From the NCBI GenBank assembly GCA_022793355.1, contig JAAWCR010000180.1, forward strand, positions 1-6,961: DNA of 6,961 bases. The letters run 5' to 3'. Source of the stretch: Lawsonibacter sp. Lineage in GTDB: Bacteria > Bacillota > Clostridia > Oscillospirales > Oscillospiraceae. Numbering within the stretch: the first letter of the stretch is position 1; every line of letters begins with the position of its first letter. Made by a program: the position numbers and the translations under genes. Below, in pieces: positions 1 to 5,697 of the stretch. The notes under the pieces are model-generated. The model searched no databases and was not told where the DNA came from. It saw nothing but the letters and a program-made list of their open reading frames with translations.

Positions 1-513
1 AATGCGGGATTTTACCGTTCCCAGGTCGATGTCCAGGGCGTCACCAATCTCCTGGTAGCTCAGCCCGGACAGCTCCCGCAGCACCAGCGTCCGCCGCTGC
101 CAGTCGGGCAGCCGTGCCAGTGCCCGGGCCAGGGCCTTGCCTCGTTCCGACCGCTCCAGCAGAAGCTGGGGGTCGCTCTCCCGGTCGGCGGGCTCGGCCC
201 AGCCGCTCTCCTCGTCGTTCAGGGAGACAGAGGGCTCCACTCCCTCCCGGCGCTTTTTCTTCCGCAGATGGTCGATGCACACATTTGTGGTGAGCCGGTA
301 CACCCAGGTGGCGAAGCTGCTCTCCCCCTGGAAGGAGGATAATCCCTGCCAGGCTTTGACAAAGGCCTCCTGGGCCAAGTCCGCGGCCTCCTCCCGGTCG
401 TTCACCAGGCGCAGGGCCAGGGAGTAGACCTTGTTTTGATTTTCTATCACAAGCTGCTCAAAGGCGCTCTGGTCGCCCGCCTTGGCCTTCTCCGCCAGTT
501 CTTTGTCCGACAT
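1..513 (-). CDS. ECF-type RNA polymerase sigma factor (partial, C-terminus beyond the left edge)
   Basis: This is an extracytoplasmic-function sigma-70 family factor, which would bind core RNA polymerase and direct it to a small regulon. The 171 residues in the window translate without a stop to the edge. Region sigma-2 spans about residues 20-88, with the family-typical DLAQEAFVKAWQ (45-56), a SSFATWVYRLTTNVCIDHLRK block and then a basic stretch. An acidic linker follows (about 95-120). Sigma-4 starts near 124, with LPDWQRR, LVLRELSGLSYQEIGDAL and GTVKSRI as its helix-turn-helix. Only the last 10-25 residues should be missing, judged by usual ECF length. The ATG at 513 is preceded by an AAGGAGG ribosome site 7 nt upstream. 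The layout resembles SigW/RpoE-like factors of Clostridia, but the subgroup cannot be fixed. An anti-sigma gene, if present, would lie beyond the left edge. No promoter was seen directly upstream. Confidence 0.93.
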   Translation of the reverse strand, partial: MSDKELAEKAKAGDQSAFEQLVIENQNKVYSLALRLVNDREEAADLAQEAFVKAWQGLSSFQGESSFATWVYRLTTNVCIDHLRKKKRREGVEPSVSLNDEESGWAEPADRESDPQLLLERSERGKALARALARLPDWQRRTLVLRELSGLSYQEIGDALDIDLGTVKSRI

Positions 514-550
514 AGCTTCGCCTCCTTCGTCTCCCGCCCCGCAGGCGGCC

Positions 551-647
551 AAGGCTCCCGGAAAGGAGCAGTCAGCCGAAGGCTGACTGAGGATTGCATT
601 TTGTGAAACAAAATGCAATCCTCTGCCCCGGTGTGCGCACTGGGGCA
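551..647. repeat. Cluster of four adjacent hairpins, probable dispersed intergenic palindromic repeat
   Basis: Four inverted repeats lie almost end to end in the gap between dusB and the sigma-factor gene. They are: 554-558 with 565-569 (5 bp); 569-577 with 581-589 (9 bp, perfect, 3-nt loop); 590-604 with 608-622 (15 bp, perfect, GAA loop on the plus strand, TTC on the minus strand); and 624-633 with 638-647 (10 bp including one G-T pair, 4-nt loop). On the minus strand they would form in the dusB 3' tail and in any dusB/sigma read-through transcript. No T-run follows any stem on either strand, so a classic intrinsic terminator is unlikely. The stacked stems resemble REP-like elements common in intergenic regions of Oscillospiraceae. 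That identity comes from memory of the style and was not searched. Confidence 0.75.
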
Positions 648-689
648 TCTCCTTACAAAAGAAGTCCGGCCCTGCGGGGGACGGGGGTT

Positions 690-1661
690 TCAGCACAGAT
701 CCCGCTTGATCCCTCTGGTCACCCGGTAGACATCCTCCAGGGTGGTGATTTTTACAATCTGTTCCTTATAGTATCCCGCGTGATGGACGCCCTTGAGATA
801 CCAGGCGTACTGCTTTCGGGCTTCCAGGCAGGCGATCTTCTCCCCCTTGTTGGCGGCGGCCATCTCAAACTGACGCACGGCGGTGTCGCACCGCTCCGAC
901 AGGGGAGGCAGCGCGGGGATGGGTTCGCCCTTCAGGGCCGCCCGGCACTGGGCAAACAGCCAGGGGTTGCCAAACACCCCCCGGCCAATCATGGCCATAT
1001 CCGCTCCGGTATATTTGAGAATGCGAGGGGCGTCCTCCCCCTTGAACACGTCCCCATTGGCGATGACGGGGATGTTCACCGCCTTTTTGACCTCACGAAT
1101 CCAGTCCCAGTTAGCGGTTCCGGCGTACATCTGTACTTTGGTCCGGCCGTGGACGGCCACCGCTGCCACGCCCGCCTCCTCCATGGCTTTGGCAAACTCG
1201 ACGCAGTTGATGGAGCCCTTGTCCCAGCCCAGGCGGAATTTTACCGTCACCGGGCATTTGGCTCCCCGGATCACCGCTTGGGCCACCTTGACGGCCAGAT
1301 CCGGGTTCTTCATCAGCCCGGAGCCGTCCCCGGAATTGGCCACTTTGGGGACGGGACAGCCCATGTTGATGTCGATGATGTCCGCCCCGGACACCTCATG
1401 GGCGATGGCTGCCCCCTCCTCCATGCAGACAGGGTCGCTGCCGAAGATTTGCGCGGCGGCGGGGGTCTCCTTCTCCCCCATTTGCAGCAGCGGGATGGAC
1501 TTCTTGTCCTGATAGCACAGAGCCTTGGCGCTGACCATCTCGGTGCAGGTCAGCCCCGCCCCCTGCTCCCGGCAGATGGTCCGAAACGCCATATCCGTTA
1601 CCCCCGCCATGGGACCCAGGGCCAGAGGCGTGTCGATTGTGATTCCTCCGATGGTGACCAT
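690..1661 (-). CDS. dusB: tRNA-dihydrouridine synthase, DusB type
   Basis: This flavoenzyme reduces specific uridines in the D-loop of tRNA to dihydrouridine, using FMN and NADPH in the cytoplasm. At 323 residues it has normal length for the family. The TIM barrel opens with LGPMAGVTD (15-23), where FMN binds. The NMGCP motif (99-103) carries the catalytic cysteine C102. Next come VKFRLGWD with K141 and VAVHGRTKVQMYAG with H171 (tRNA uracil/FMN pocket). NGDVF (202-206) and MIGRGVFGNPWLF (224-236) hold the FMN phosphate. The C-terminal helical domain (about 245-323) is complete. The ATG at 1661 has AAGGAG at 1669-1674, 7 nt upstream. All active-site motifs are intact. The gene precedes the sigma-factor gene on the same strand, separated by a hairpin cluster. 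Its likely promoter lies at 1775-1803, which gives a leader of about 105 nt containing another palindromic repeat. Confidence 0.96.
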   Translation of the reverse strand: MVTIGGITIDTPLALGPMAGVTDMAFRTICREQGAGLTCTEMVSAKALCYQDKKSIPLLQMGEKETPAAAQIFGSDPVCMEEGAAIAHEVSGADIIDINMGCPVPKVANSGDGSGLMKNPDLAVKVAQAVIRGAKCPVTVKFRLGWDKGSINCVEFAKAMEEAGVAAVAVHGRTKVQMYAGTANWDWIREVKKAVNIPVIANGDVFKGEDAPRILKYTGADMAMIGRGVFGNPWLFAQCRAALKGEPIPALPPLSERCDTAVRQFEMAAANKGEKIACLEARKQYAWYLKGVHHAGYYKEQIVKITTLEDVYRVTRGIKRDLC

Positions 1662-1694
1662 AGGATTGCTCCTTATTTGAATGGATATCGTGTG

Positions 1695-1765
1695 TAGAGG
1701 CGGATATTATCCGCCCGTAAAAATGAGTGCATTACAGACGGGCAAACAATGCCCGTCCCTACGTA
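1695..1765. repeat. Palindromic repeat element with two hairpins and imperfect terminal inverted repeats
   Basis: Two stems flank an AT-rich spacer: GGCGGATA (1699-1706) with TATCCGCC (1708-1715), and GACGGGCA (1737-1744) with TGCCCGTC (1750-1757, 5-nt loop). The two outer ends, read inward, resemble each other (TAGAGGCGG at the left against TAGGGACGGG at the right on the opposite strand). The unit therefore looks like a small element with imperfect terminal inverted repeats. It lies entirely in the untranslated leader of dusB, between the inferred transcription start and the ribosome binding site. Elements of this style recur between genes in Clostridia (general knowledge). Copy number in this genome cannot be seen from one window. 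Confidence 0.65.
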
Positions 1766-1774
1766 AGCTTCCTC

Positions 1775-1803
1775 ATTGTATCATGTCCTTTCCTTGTTGA
1801 CAA
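1775..1803 (-). promoter_or_regulatory. Predicted sigma-A promoter of dusB, extended -10
   Basis: Read on the minus strand, the -35 box is TTGTCA (complement of 1798-1803) and the -10 box is TACAAT (complement of 1775-1780). The spacer is exactly 17 nt, and a TG one base before the -10 makes it an extended -10. Each hexamer differs from consensus at one base. Transcription would begin near 1768 and run through the palindromic repeat before reaching dusB. The -35 box overlaps the one of the divergent plus-strand promoter. Confidence 0.7.
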
Positions 1804-1825
1804 GGCCGCTTTTACCCGGTAAAAT
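1797..1825 (+). promoter_or_regulatory. Predicted sigma-A promoter of the DUF815 ATPase gene
   Basis: A perfect TTGACA -35 box (1797-1802) is followed after 17 nt by TAAAAT (1820-1825), which matches the -10 consensus at five of six bases. The start point would be near 1832, giving a leader of only about 20 nt before the ATG at 1855. This is one of the two best promoter matches in the window. Confidence 0.8.
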
Positions 1826-1841
1826 GGAAAAAACCTCAAAT

Positions 1842-1848
1842 GGGAGAG
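1842..1848 (+). promoter_or_regulatory. Ribosome binding site selecting the ATG at 1855
   Basis: GGGAGAG lies 6 nt before the ATG at 1855. An in-frame ATG at 1840 overlaps this site and would sit only about 8 nt after the predicted transcription start, with no purine-rich site of its own. The start at 1855 is therefore preferred. Confidence 0.75.
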
Positions 1849-1854
1849 ATTATT

Positions 1855-3054
1855 ATGGAATTAAAGGCTTTACGAGCCGCAGTTAACGGCATTTCCGTCC
1901 ATCGGGACCTGATGGAGACCTGTATGATGACCCGCCTGGCCGGTCTGTTGACCCGGCTGCGCTTCAACGGGGGTGATATGGCCCTGGACGACTACACCTA
2001 TCTGTTCCACGCGCTGCGCCAGGAGGGCTATGAGGGCCTGGGCGACTGGCTGTGGGACCAGCTGCGGTATACCGAGACGCCCTACTCCCGGCTCATCGAC
2101 CAGGGGAAGTCCGACCCCGCCCTGGAATATGCCGCCCGGCGGGATATCGACACTCTGGTCCTGCTGGCCCAGACCGACTGCGATCGCTTCATCGACGCTA
2201 TGAAGCCCCTCCTGCCCGACGAGTTTGCCCCGGTTCTGGCCGGCTTGCCCCGGTGGCGGGCGGCAGCCCCCTTCGACTTTGATGCTCTCACCCGGTTCTA
2301 CCGGGACCACGGCGCGGGGGAGTTTGCCAAATACCGGGCCTTCCTGTGGGAGGAGGGCAAGCTGGTTCCGGTGGCTGACCCGGACTGCCCCAAGCCCGAG
2401 GACCTGCTGGGCTACGAGCACCAGCGGGGCCAGGTGGAACAGAACACCCGCCTCATGCTGGCCGGCAGGCAGGCCAATAATGTCCTTCTCTTTGGCGACG
2501 GGGGCACCGGCAAGTCGGCCACGGTGAAGTCCATGCTCTACCTCCCGGGCATGGAGGACCTACGCCTCATTGAGGTGGAGAAGGAGAATTTAACCGGGAT
2601 GCCCCAACTGATCCGTTCCCTGGAGGGCCGGCGGCAGAAGTTTATCCTGTTCATCGACGACCTGGCCTTCGACCAGGACGACAAGACCTATTCCGCCCTC
2701 AAGACCATTCTGGAGGGCTCCCTGGAGAGGCGGCCCGTCAACGTGGCCATCTACGCCACCTCCAACCGCCGGCACCTGGTGCGCCAGACCTTTGCCGAGC
2801 GGGCAGGAGAGGAGGTGGACACCTTCGAAACCATCTCGGAAAAGACCGCTCTGGCCGAGCGCTTCGGCCTGCGCATCCCCTACCTGACCATGAACAAGGC
2901 GGGCTACCTGGCTCTGGTGGACCACCTGGCCGCCCAGGCGGGTATTGCCATGGACCGGGAGAACCTTCACGCCCAGGCCATGACCTGGGAGATCCGTCAC
3001 GCTGGCCGGACTCCTCGGGTGGCGCGGCAATTTGTGGCGAGCCTGAGGGCTTAA
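1855..3054 (+). CDS. DUF815-family AAA+ ATPase
   Basis: This is a predicted cytoplasmic AAA+ ATPase of the DUF815 (COG2607-like) family, whose cellular role is not established. From the ATG at 1855 it has 399 residues. Residues 1-185 form a mostly helical N-terminal region without a motif I recognise. The ATPase core follows: VLLFGDGGTGKSATVK with Walker A at 214-221, an LRLIEVEKENL segment near 237, FILFIDD as Walker B (263-269), and YATSNRRHLV as sensor 1 with N304 in the family-typical block. GRTPRVARQF (384-393) is a likely sensor-2 arginine helix. The YATSNRRHL block and the preceding YSALKTILEGSLERRPVNV match what I know of DUF815 proteins. All nucleotide-binding motifs are intact. The gene has its own strong promoter, is divergent from dusB, and has no clear terminator before the next promoter at 3085, so some read-through into the Hpt unit is possible. 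Substrate and partner are unknown. Confidence 0.9.
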   Translation: MELKALRAAVNGISVHRDLMETCMMTRLAGLLTRLRFNGGDMALDDYTYLFHALRQEGYEGLGDWLWDQLRYTETPYSRLIDQGKSDPALEYAARRDIDTLVLLAQTDCDRFIDAMKPLLPDEFAPVLAGLPRWRAAAPFDFDALTRFYRDHGAGEFAKYRAFLWEEGKLVPVADPDCPKPEDLLGYEHQRGQVEQNTRLMLAGRQANNVLLFGDGGTGKSATVKSMLYLPGMEDLRLIEVEKENLTGMPQLIRSLEGRRQKFILFIDDLAFDQDDKTYSALKTILEGSLERRPVNVAIYATSNRRHLVRQTFAERAGEEVDTFETISEKTALAERFGLRIPYLTMNKAGYLALVDHLAAQAGIAMDRENLHAQAMTWEIRHAGRTPRVARQFVASLRA

Positions 3055-3084
3055 CGGATTTGCGTCCAACACTCCAAGATAGGC

Positions 3085-3114
3085 TTGACAACCGATGTTC
3101 CATTCCATTAGAAT
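3085..3114 (+). promoter_or_regulatory. Predicted promoter of the Hpt/response-regulator unit
   Basis: TTGACA (3085-3090) is followed after 18 nt by TAGAAT (3109-3114), five of six bases of the -10 consensus. The inferred start near 3121 gives a leader of about 110 nt before the ATG at 3235. The -10 box lies within a small inverted repeat, TTCCAT (3103-3108) with ATGGAA (3113-3118), which could be an operator. Confidence 0.6.
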
Positions 3115-3119
3115 GGAAA

Positions 3120-3203
3120 CGAGCCGTACATCTGTATCCGGAGGGCTCGGCTTAGTCTGGATGCCGCCCACCCTATTATCCGGTGGGCTTTGATATCCGG
3201 ATA
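3120..3203 (+). other. Structured 5' leader with a threefold TATCCGG motif
   Basis: The leader contains stem CGAGCC (3120-3125) with GGCTCG (3144-3149), and stem GCCCACC (3166-3172) with GGTGGGC (3182-3188, 9-nt loop). It also contains the palindrome TATCCGGATA (3194-3203). TATCCGG occurs three times, at 3135-3141, 3177-3183 and 3194-3200. The first two extend to a 13-nt repeat differing at one base (3135-3147 and 3177-3189). The second stem is followed by only three T residues, so it is at best a weak terminator. The stretch could be a leader that controls expression or a protein-binding array. It matches no riboswitch class I know. Confidence 0.45.
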
Positions 3204-3218
3204 AAGACTTGTGAAAAG

Positions 3219-3224
3219 AAAGGA
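3219..3224 (+). promoter_or_regulatory. Ribosome binding site selecting the ATG at 3235
   Basis: AAAGGA lies 10 nt before the ATG at 3235. A GTG at 3211 is in frame but has no good purine-rich site and would only add eight mainly charged residues ahead of the Hpt fold. Confidence 0.6.
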
Positions 3225-3234
3225 TCGAACTGAT

Positions 3235-3636
3235 ATGGATGAGATGCAGAGCTGTCTGGATGTTCTGCGGAATAACGATGTGGACGTGGACAACGCGGTA
3301 GAGCGCCTGGCGGGGAATGATAACCTCTATCTGGAGTTTATCAAGCGACTGCCCGAGGAGCTTCACTTGGCAACGATCCGGGAGGCCCTTATGCAGCAGG
3401 ATGAGGAGGCTTTCCACTTCCATCTCCACAACTTGAAGGGATTTGCGATTAACTTGGGCATTACAGAGATTGCCGACGCCGCACAGGCGGGCCTGATTGA
3501 GTTCAGGGCAAGCAAATTCCGCAATGTCACCAAGCTGGAGGGCCTCTTGGAGGAGATTGAGGCATCGGGTGAAAAGTTTGCCTCTGCCCTGGAGGAGATT
3601 GAGGAGATTGAAGACGCCGGAAAACTAAATGAGTAA
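3235..3636 (+). CDS. Hpt (histidine-containing phosphotransfer) domain protein
   Basis: This is a small stand-alone phosphotransfer protein, 133 residues from the ATG at 3235. It would pass phosphoryl groups between a kinase and response regulators, or drain them, in the cytoplasm. The N-terminal part (DVDVDNAVERLAGNDNLYLEFIKRL, about 15-39) is the usual first helices of Hpt domains. The phosphoacceptor motif HNLKG (65-69) gives H65 as the modified histidine, followed by GFAINLGITEIADAA, the helix that packs beside it. The C-terminus (about 100-133) is acidic and helical with a run of EEIEEIE. The gene stands 14 nt before a response-regulator gene, which is a likely partner. No histidine kinase is encoded nearby. 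Residues needed for phosphotransfer are present, so it should be active. The GTG at 3211 is a less likely start that would give 141 residues. Confidence 0.88.
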   Translation: MDEMQSCLDVLRNNDVDVDNAVERLAGNDNLYLEFIKRLPEELHLATIREALMQQDEEAFHFHLHNLKGFAINLGITEIADAAQAGLIEFRASKFRNVTKLEGLLEEIEASGEKFASALEEIEEIEDAGKLNE

Positions 3637-3650
3637 AGGGGAAGGGTGAC

Positions 3651-4871
3651 ATGCGCAATACCCTGCTAATTATTGACGATTCGGAGCTGGATCGTGCAAT
3701 ATTCAACGAAATATTCAAACGAGATTACCGCGTTCTGCGCGCCGCCACGGCCAGCGAGGGCATCGATTTGATTCGCAAAAACGTGCTGGATGTTGCCGTC
3801 GTGGTGCTGGACATCTGCTTGCAGCGGGGGCCCAGCGGGTTTAGCGTGCTGGAGCGCATTCATAAGCAGGAGGGCTGCTCCCGCCTGCCCGTCATCCTTC
3901 TGACGGCGGAGGCGGAGCCGGAATGGGTCTACCGGGGGGTAGAGATGGGGGCGGTAGACTTCCTGGTTAAGCCCCTAGCCCCCAAGGCTACCCAGGACCG
4001 TATCAAGTCCATTATTGAAGAGTTCTGGGGTACGGAGGAGGAGCAGGACGCCGACGCGCCTCCAGGGAAAATCTCCCTTCAGCAGGCGGAAATTTTGACC
4101 CAGCGGTGGCAGAAGAAGTTTTTGGCTTTTTGCCAAAACCATGATATCACCTTCCCCAGTTACGTCCAGCGTCTGCGCATTATTACCAGCGCTTTGGCGG
4201 ATGCCTACTGTGAGCTGTTTCCCGAGGGGGGGATTGCTCCTTATGACGCGAAGCTGATCAGCATGGCCTCGGGCTTTGCTGAGGTCGGCCAGCTGGCCCT
4301 GCCGGACGACATTGTGTGGGGCGGGATAGAGCAGCCGGAGCCCGGACGGTCCCAGTTTATGCTCCACACCAAGCTGGGCAGCGAGCTGTTCCGGGACGGT
4401 CCCAGCGAGTGGGAGCCCCTGACTACCTACTGTGCCGACATCGCCGCTTACCACCATAAGAACTACGACGGCACAGGCTACCCTGCCGCCCTGTCCCGGG
4501 ATGAGATTCCTCTGTCCGCCCAGCTAGTTCACACCGCCATGGCGTGCAGCAGCCTGGCCGACCGGTACGCGGAGGAGCACGACATCTTTAAGATGGTGTA
4601 TCGCGCCCTCTCCCTTCAGGCGGGGCGTACCCTGTCCCACGATATGCTGAAGGCGGTGAGCGCCTCGCAAAAGACACTGAGCAACATTTTCCATACCATG
4701 CGGCTCCAGCAGCGGGCGGAGGATGTATTTGACAAGAAGCCCAAGGTGCAGGAGGCGGTGGTCCCCCGTACAGCTGAGAAGTCTGAGGCCAAGTCCCAGC
4801 GCAGCAAGGGCACACTGCCCGCACTGGACAGCCTGGTCCGCGCCCGCCGGGCAAAGAGAACGGACCGGTAA
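3651..4871 (+). CDS. Response regulator: receiver domain plus degenerate HD-GYP domain
   Basis: This 406-residue protein has a receiver domain (1-125) with D9 and D10, phosphoacceptor D54 in VVVLDICLQ, T85 and K107, all intact. An acidic linker (127-140) leads to an HD-GYP-type domain (about 165-355). HD-GYP domains normally hydrolyse cyclic di-GMP with a metal pair. Here the HD dyad and lysine of the usual HDIGK are replaced (A210, E211, Q214 in FAEVGQLALPDD), and the later aspartate of the ADVFDAL motif becomes M297 in HTAMACSSL. Kept are H239 in HTKLG, H268-H269 and the signature DGTGYP (273-278), at the spacing of active enzymes. Hydrolysis is therefore doubtful; ligand sensing or a protein-protein output is more likely (inference). 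The tail 361-406 is basic and probably disordered. The ATG at 3651 has a purine-rich AAGGGGAAGGG site just before it, and the gene is likely cotranscribed with the Hpt gene. Confidence 0.87.
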   Translation: MRNTLLIIDDSELDRAIFNEIFKRDYRVLRAATASEGIDLIRKNVLDVAVVVLDICLQRGPSGFSVLERIHKQEGCSRLPVILLTAEAEPEWVYRGVEMGAVDFLVKPLAPKATQDRIKSIIEEFWGTEEEQDADAPPGKISLQQAEILTQRWQKKFLAFCQNHDITFPSYVQRLRIITSALADAYCELFPEGGIAPYDAKLISMASGFAEVGQLALPDDIVWGGIEQPEPGRSQFMLHTKLGSELFRDGPSEWEPLTTYCADIAAYHHKNYDGTGYPAALSRDEIPLSAQLVHTAMACSSLADRYAEEHDIFKMVYRALSLQAGRTLSHDMLKAVSASQKTLSNIFHTMRLQQRAEDVFDKKPKVQEAVVPRTAEKSEAKSQRSKGTLPALDSLVRARRAKRTDR

Positions 4872-4910
4872 GGGCCGGCCCTTGAGCCTGCGTTTGACAA
4901 GATAGAAAAC

Positions 4911-4940
4911 CCCCCGCCCGCTTTCAAAAGCGGGCGGGGG
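4911..4940. terminator. Intrinsic terminator between convergent operons
   Basis: A very GC-rich 13-bp stem, 4911-4923 with 4928-4940, has a 4-nt loop. On the minus strand it is followed at once by GTTTTCTATC, a fair U-tract, so it best terminates the HtrA/Nudix operon, whose last stop codon is at 4946. On the plus strand the following bases (CTCTGTTA) are poor in T, yet the same stem lies 39 nt after the response-regulator stop and probably serves there too. A separate 14-nt perfect palindrome (4870-4883) overlaps that stop codon. Confidence 0.85.
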
Positions 4941-4945
4941 CTCTG

Positions 4946-5203
4946 TTATGTGGAGGCTCCGGGCTCATTGCCCAGGGTCTGAATGAGCAGATTGCGCAGG
5001 GAAATGGCGCTCTGCTTGTTCATTACGATAGAGGCTACCGTATCAGCGGCGGGAGTGGCTACATTCTCGATACCCCCCTGGGCGTTGACGGTTATGGCGT
5101 TCTCCATATACTTGTAGGAGATATCCAGGGTAACCTCCAGCAGTTCTCCGTCCCGGTCGGACACCTTGCGGAGCCCGAAGGCGTTGGCGTATTCCGGTCT
5201 CAT
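4946..5203 (-). CDS. Conserved-looking hypothetical protein, 85 residues
   Basis: I do not recognise this protein with confidence. It has 85 residues, no signal peptide or membrane segment and no cysteine. It starts MRPEYANAFGLRKVSD, has an alternating polar/hydrophobic central stretch (about 20-45) that suggests beta strands, and ends with an amphipathic segment (SIVMNKQSAISLRNLLIQTLG) that looks helical. The YAN near the start and the late IVM...L..LL pattern recall DUF3467-like small proteins, but this is only a weak likeness. The start overlaps the Nudix stop in an ATGA. A good AAGGAG lies 8 nt before the ATG, within the end of the Nudix gene, so translation is probably coupled. It is the last gene of the operon and is followed by the terminator. 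Coding is supported by the ribosome site, the overlap and clean codon use. Confidence 0.75.
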   Translation of the reverse strand: MRPEYANAFGLRKVSDRDGELLEVTLDISYKYMENAITVNAQGGIENVATPAADTVASIVMNKQSAISLRNLLIQTLGNEPGAST

Positions 5204-5697
5204 GGTAAAAACTCCTTTCCAAATTGGGTTTGACCCACAGGCGTTCCGTTCAGGACCGCCCCGGTCAGCCGGTCTCCCTCATAGCAGACCTTGAGGGAAA
5301 AGAAGGGGGCGTCCTCCCAAATCAGCTTCAGGAAAATGGCGTCTCCCTCCCAGTGGGGAATTTCCAGCAGCCGCTCCCGGGGAAGCCACTCCAGCCCCCC
5401 CTCGTCGCATTCCCGGAGCTGGCCGGTGAAGCCGTCGGCGGTGAACAGGTGCATATACTCGGTGGGCCACCGGTCAGAGACGAAGGTGACAATCCCCCGG
5501 TACTGGTAGCTGGTGAGGGTCAGGCCGGTCTCCTCCTCCGCCTCCCGAAGCAGGCAGTCCTCGGGGCTCTCTTTGTCCTGAAATTTCCCCCCGATTCCAA
5601 TCCACTTGTCGCGGTTCAGGTCGTTTTCCTTCTTGACCCGGTGGAGCATCAGGTATTCCCCGCCCCGCCGGATATAGCATAGTGTGGTGTTTATCAT
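5200..5697 (-). CDS. Nudix hydrolase, probable 8-oxo-dGTP diphosphatase (MutT-like)
   Basis: This Nudix enzyme of 165 residues hydrolyses a nucleoside diphosphate linked to another group, acting in the cytoplasm with a divalent metal. The full Nudix box is present: G37, E43, R51-E52, E55-E56 and G58 in a GKFQDKES...REAEEETGL arrangement, with no departure from the consensus. The N-terminus (TTLCYIRRGGEYLMLHRVKKEND, then KWIGIGGKF) is typical of Firmicutes proteins annotated as 8-oxo-dGTP diphosphatases. That would make it a nucleotide-pool cleaner, but Nudix substrates cannot be assigned reliably from sequence. The ATG overlaps the stop of the protease gene in an ATGA, and only a distant GGAG (11 nt) precedes it. 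Translation therefore probably depends on coupling to the upstream gene. It overlaps the downstream 85-residue gene in the same way. Confidence 0.92.
   Translation of the reverse strand: MINTTLCYIRRGGEYLMLHRVKKENDLNRDKWIGIGGKFQDKESPEDCLLREAEEETGLTLTSYQYRGIVTFVSDRWPTEYMHLFTADGFTGQLRECDEGGLEWLPRERLLEIPHWEGDAIFLKLIWEDAPFFSLKVCYEGDRLTGAVLNGTPVGQTQFGKEFLP

Noticed and set aside
554..647. CRISPR array
   Set aside because: The hairpins differ from one another in sequence and length and there are no regular spacers.
594..1697. Long plus-strand open frames opposite dusB
   Set aside because: They are antisense shadows in GC-rich sequence; dusB on the minus strand has all family motifs and a ribosome site, while these have no recognisable domain.
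1840..1854. Upstream ATG for the DUF815 ATPase
   Set aside because: It overlaps the ribosome site that serves the ATG at 1855 and lies only about 8 nt from the predicted transcription start.
3120..3203. Cyclic di-GMP riboswitch upstream of the HD-GYP-like operon
   Set aside because: Attractive by context, but I could not find the conserved core of class I or class II, and the stem layout differs.
3211..3234. GTG start for the Hpt gene
   Set aside because: No good ribosome site at this position, and the extra eight residues lie outside the domain; the ATG at 3235 has AAAGGA upstream.
2590..3429. Minus-strand open frame of 279 codons across the ATPase end and Hpt start
   Set aside because: It is antisense to two well-supported genes, crosses their promoter and leader, and has no domain or ribosome site.
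4894..4899. TTGACA on the plus strand after the response-regulator gene
   Set aside because: No -10 box follows at a suitable distance; the terminator stem begins at 4911 and no plus-strand gene lies downstream.
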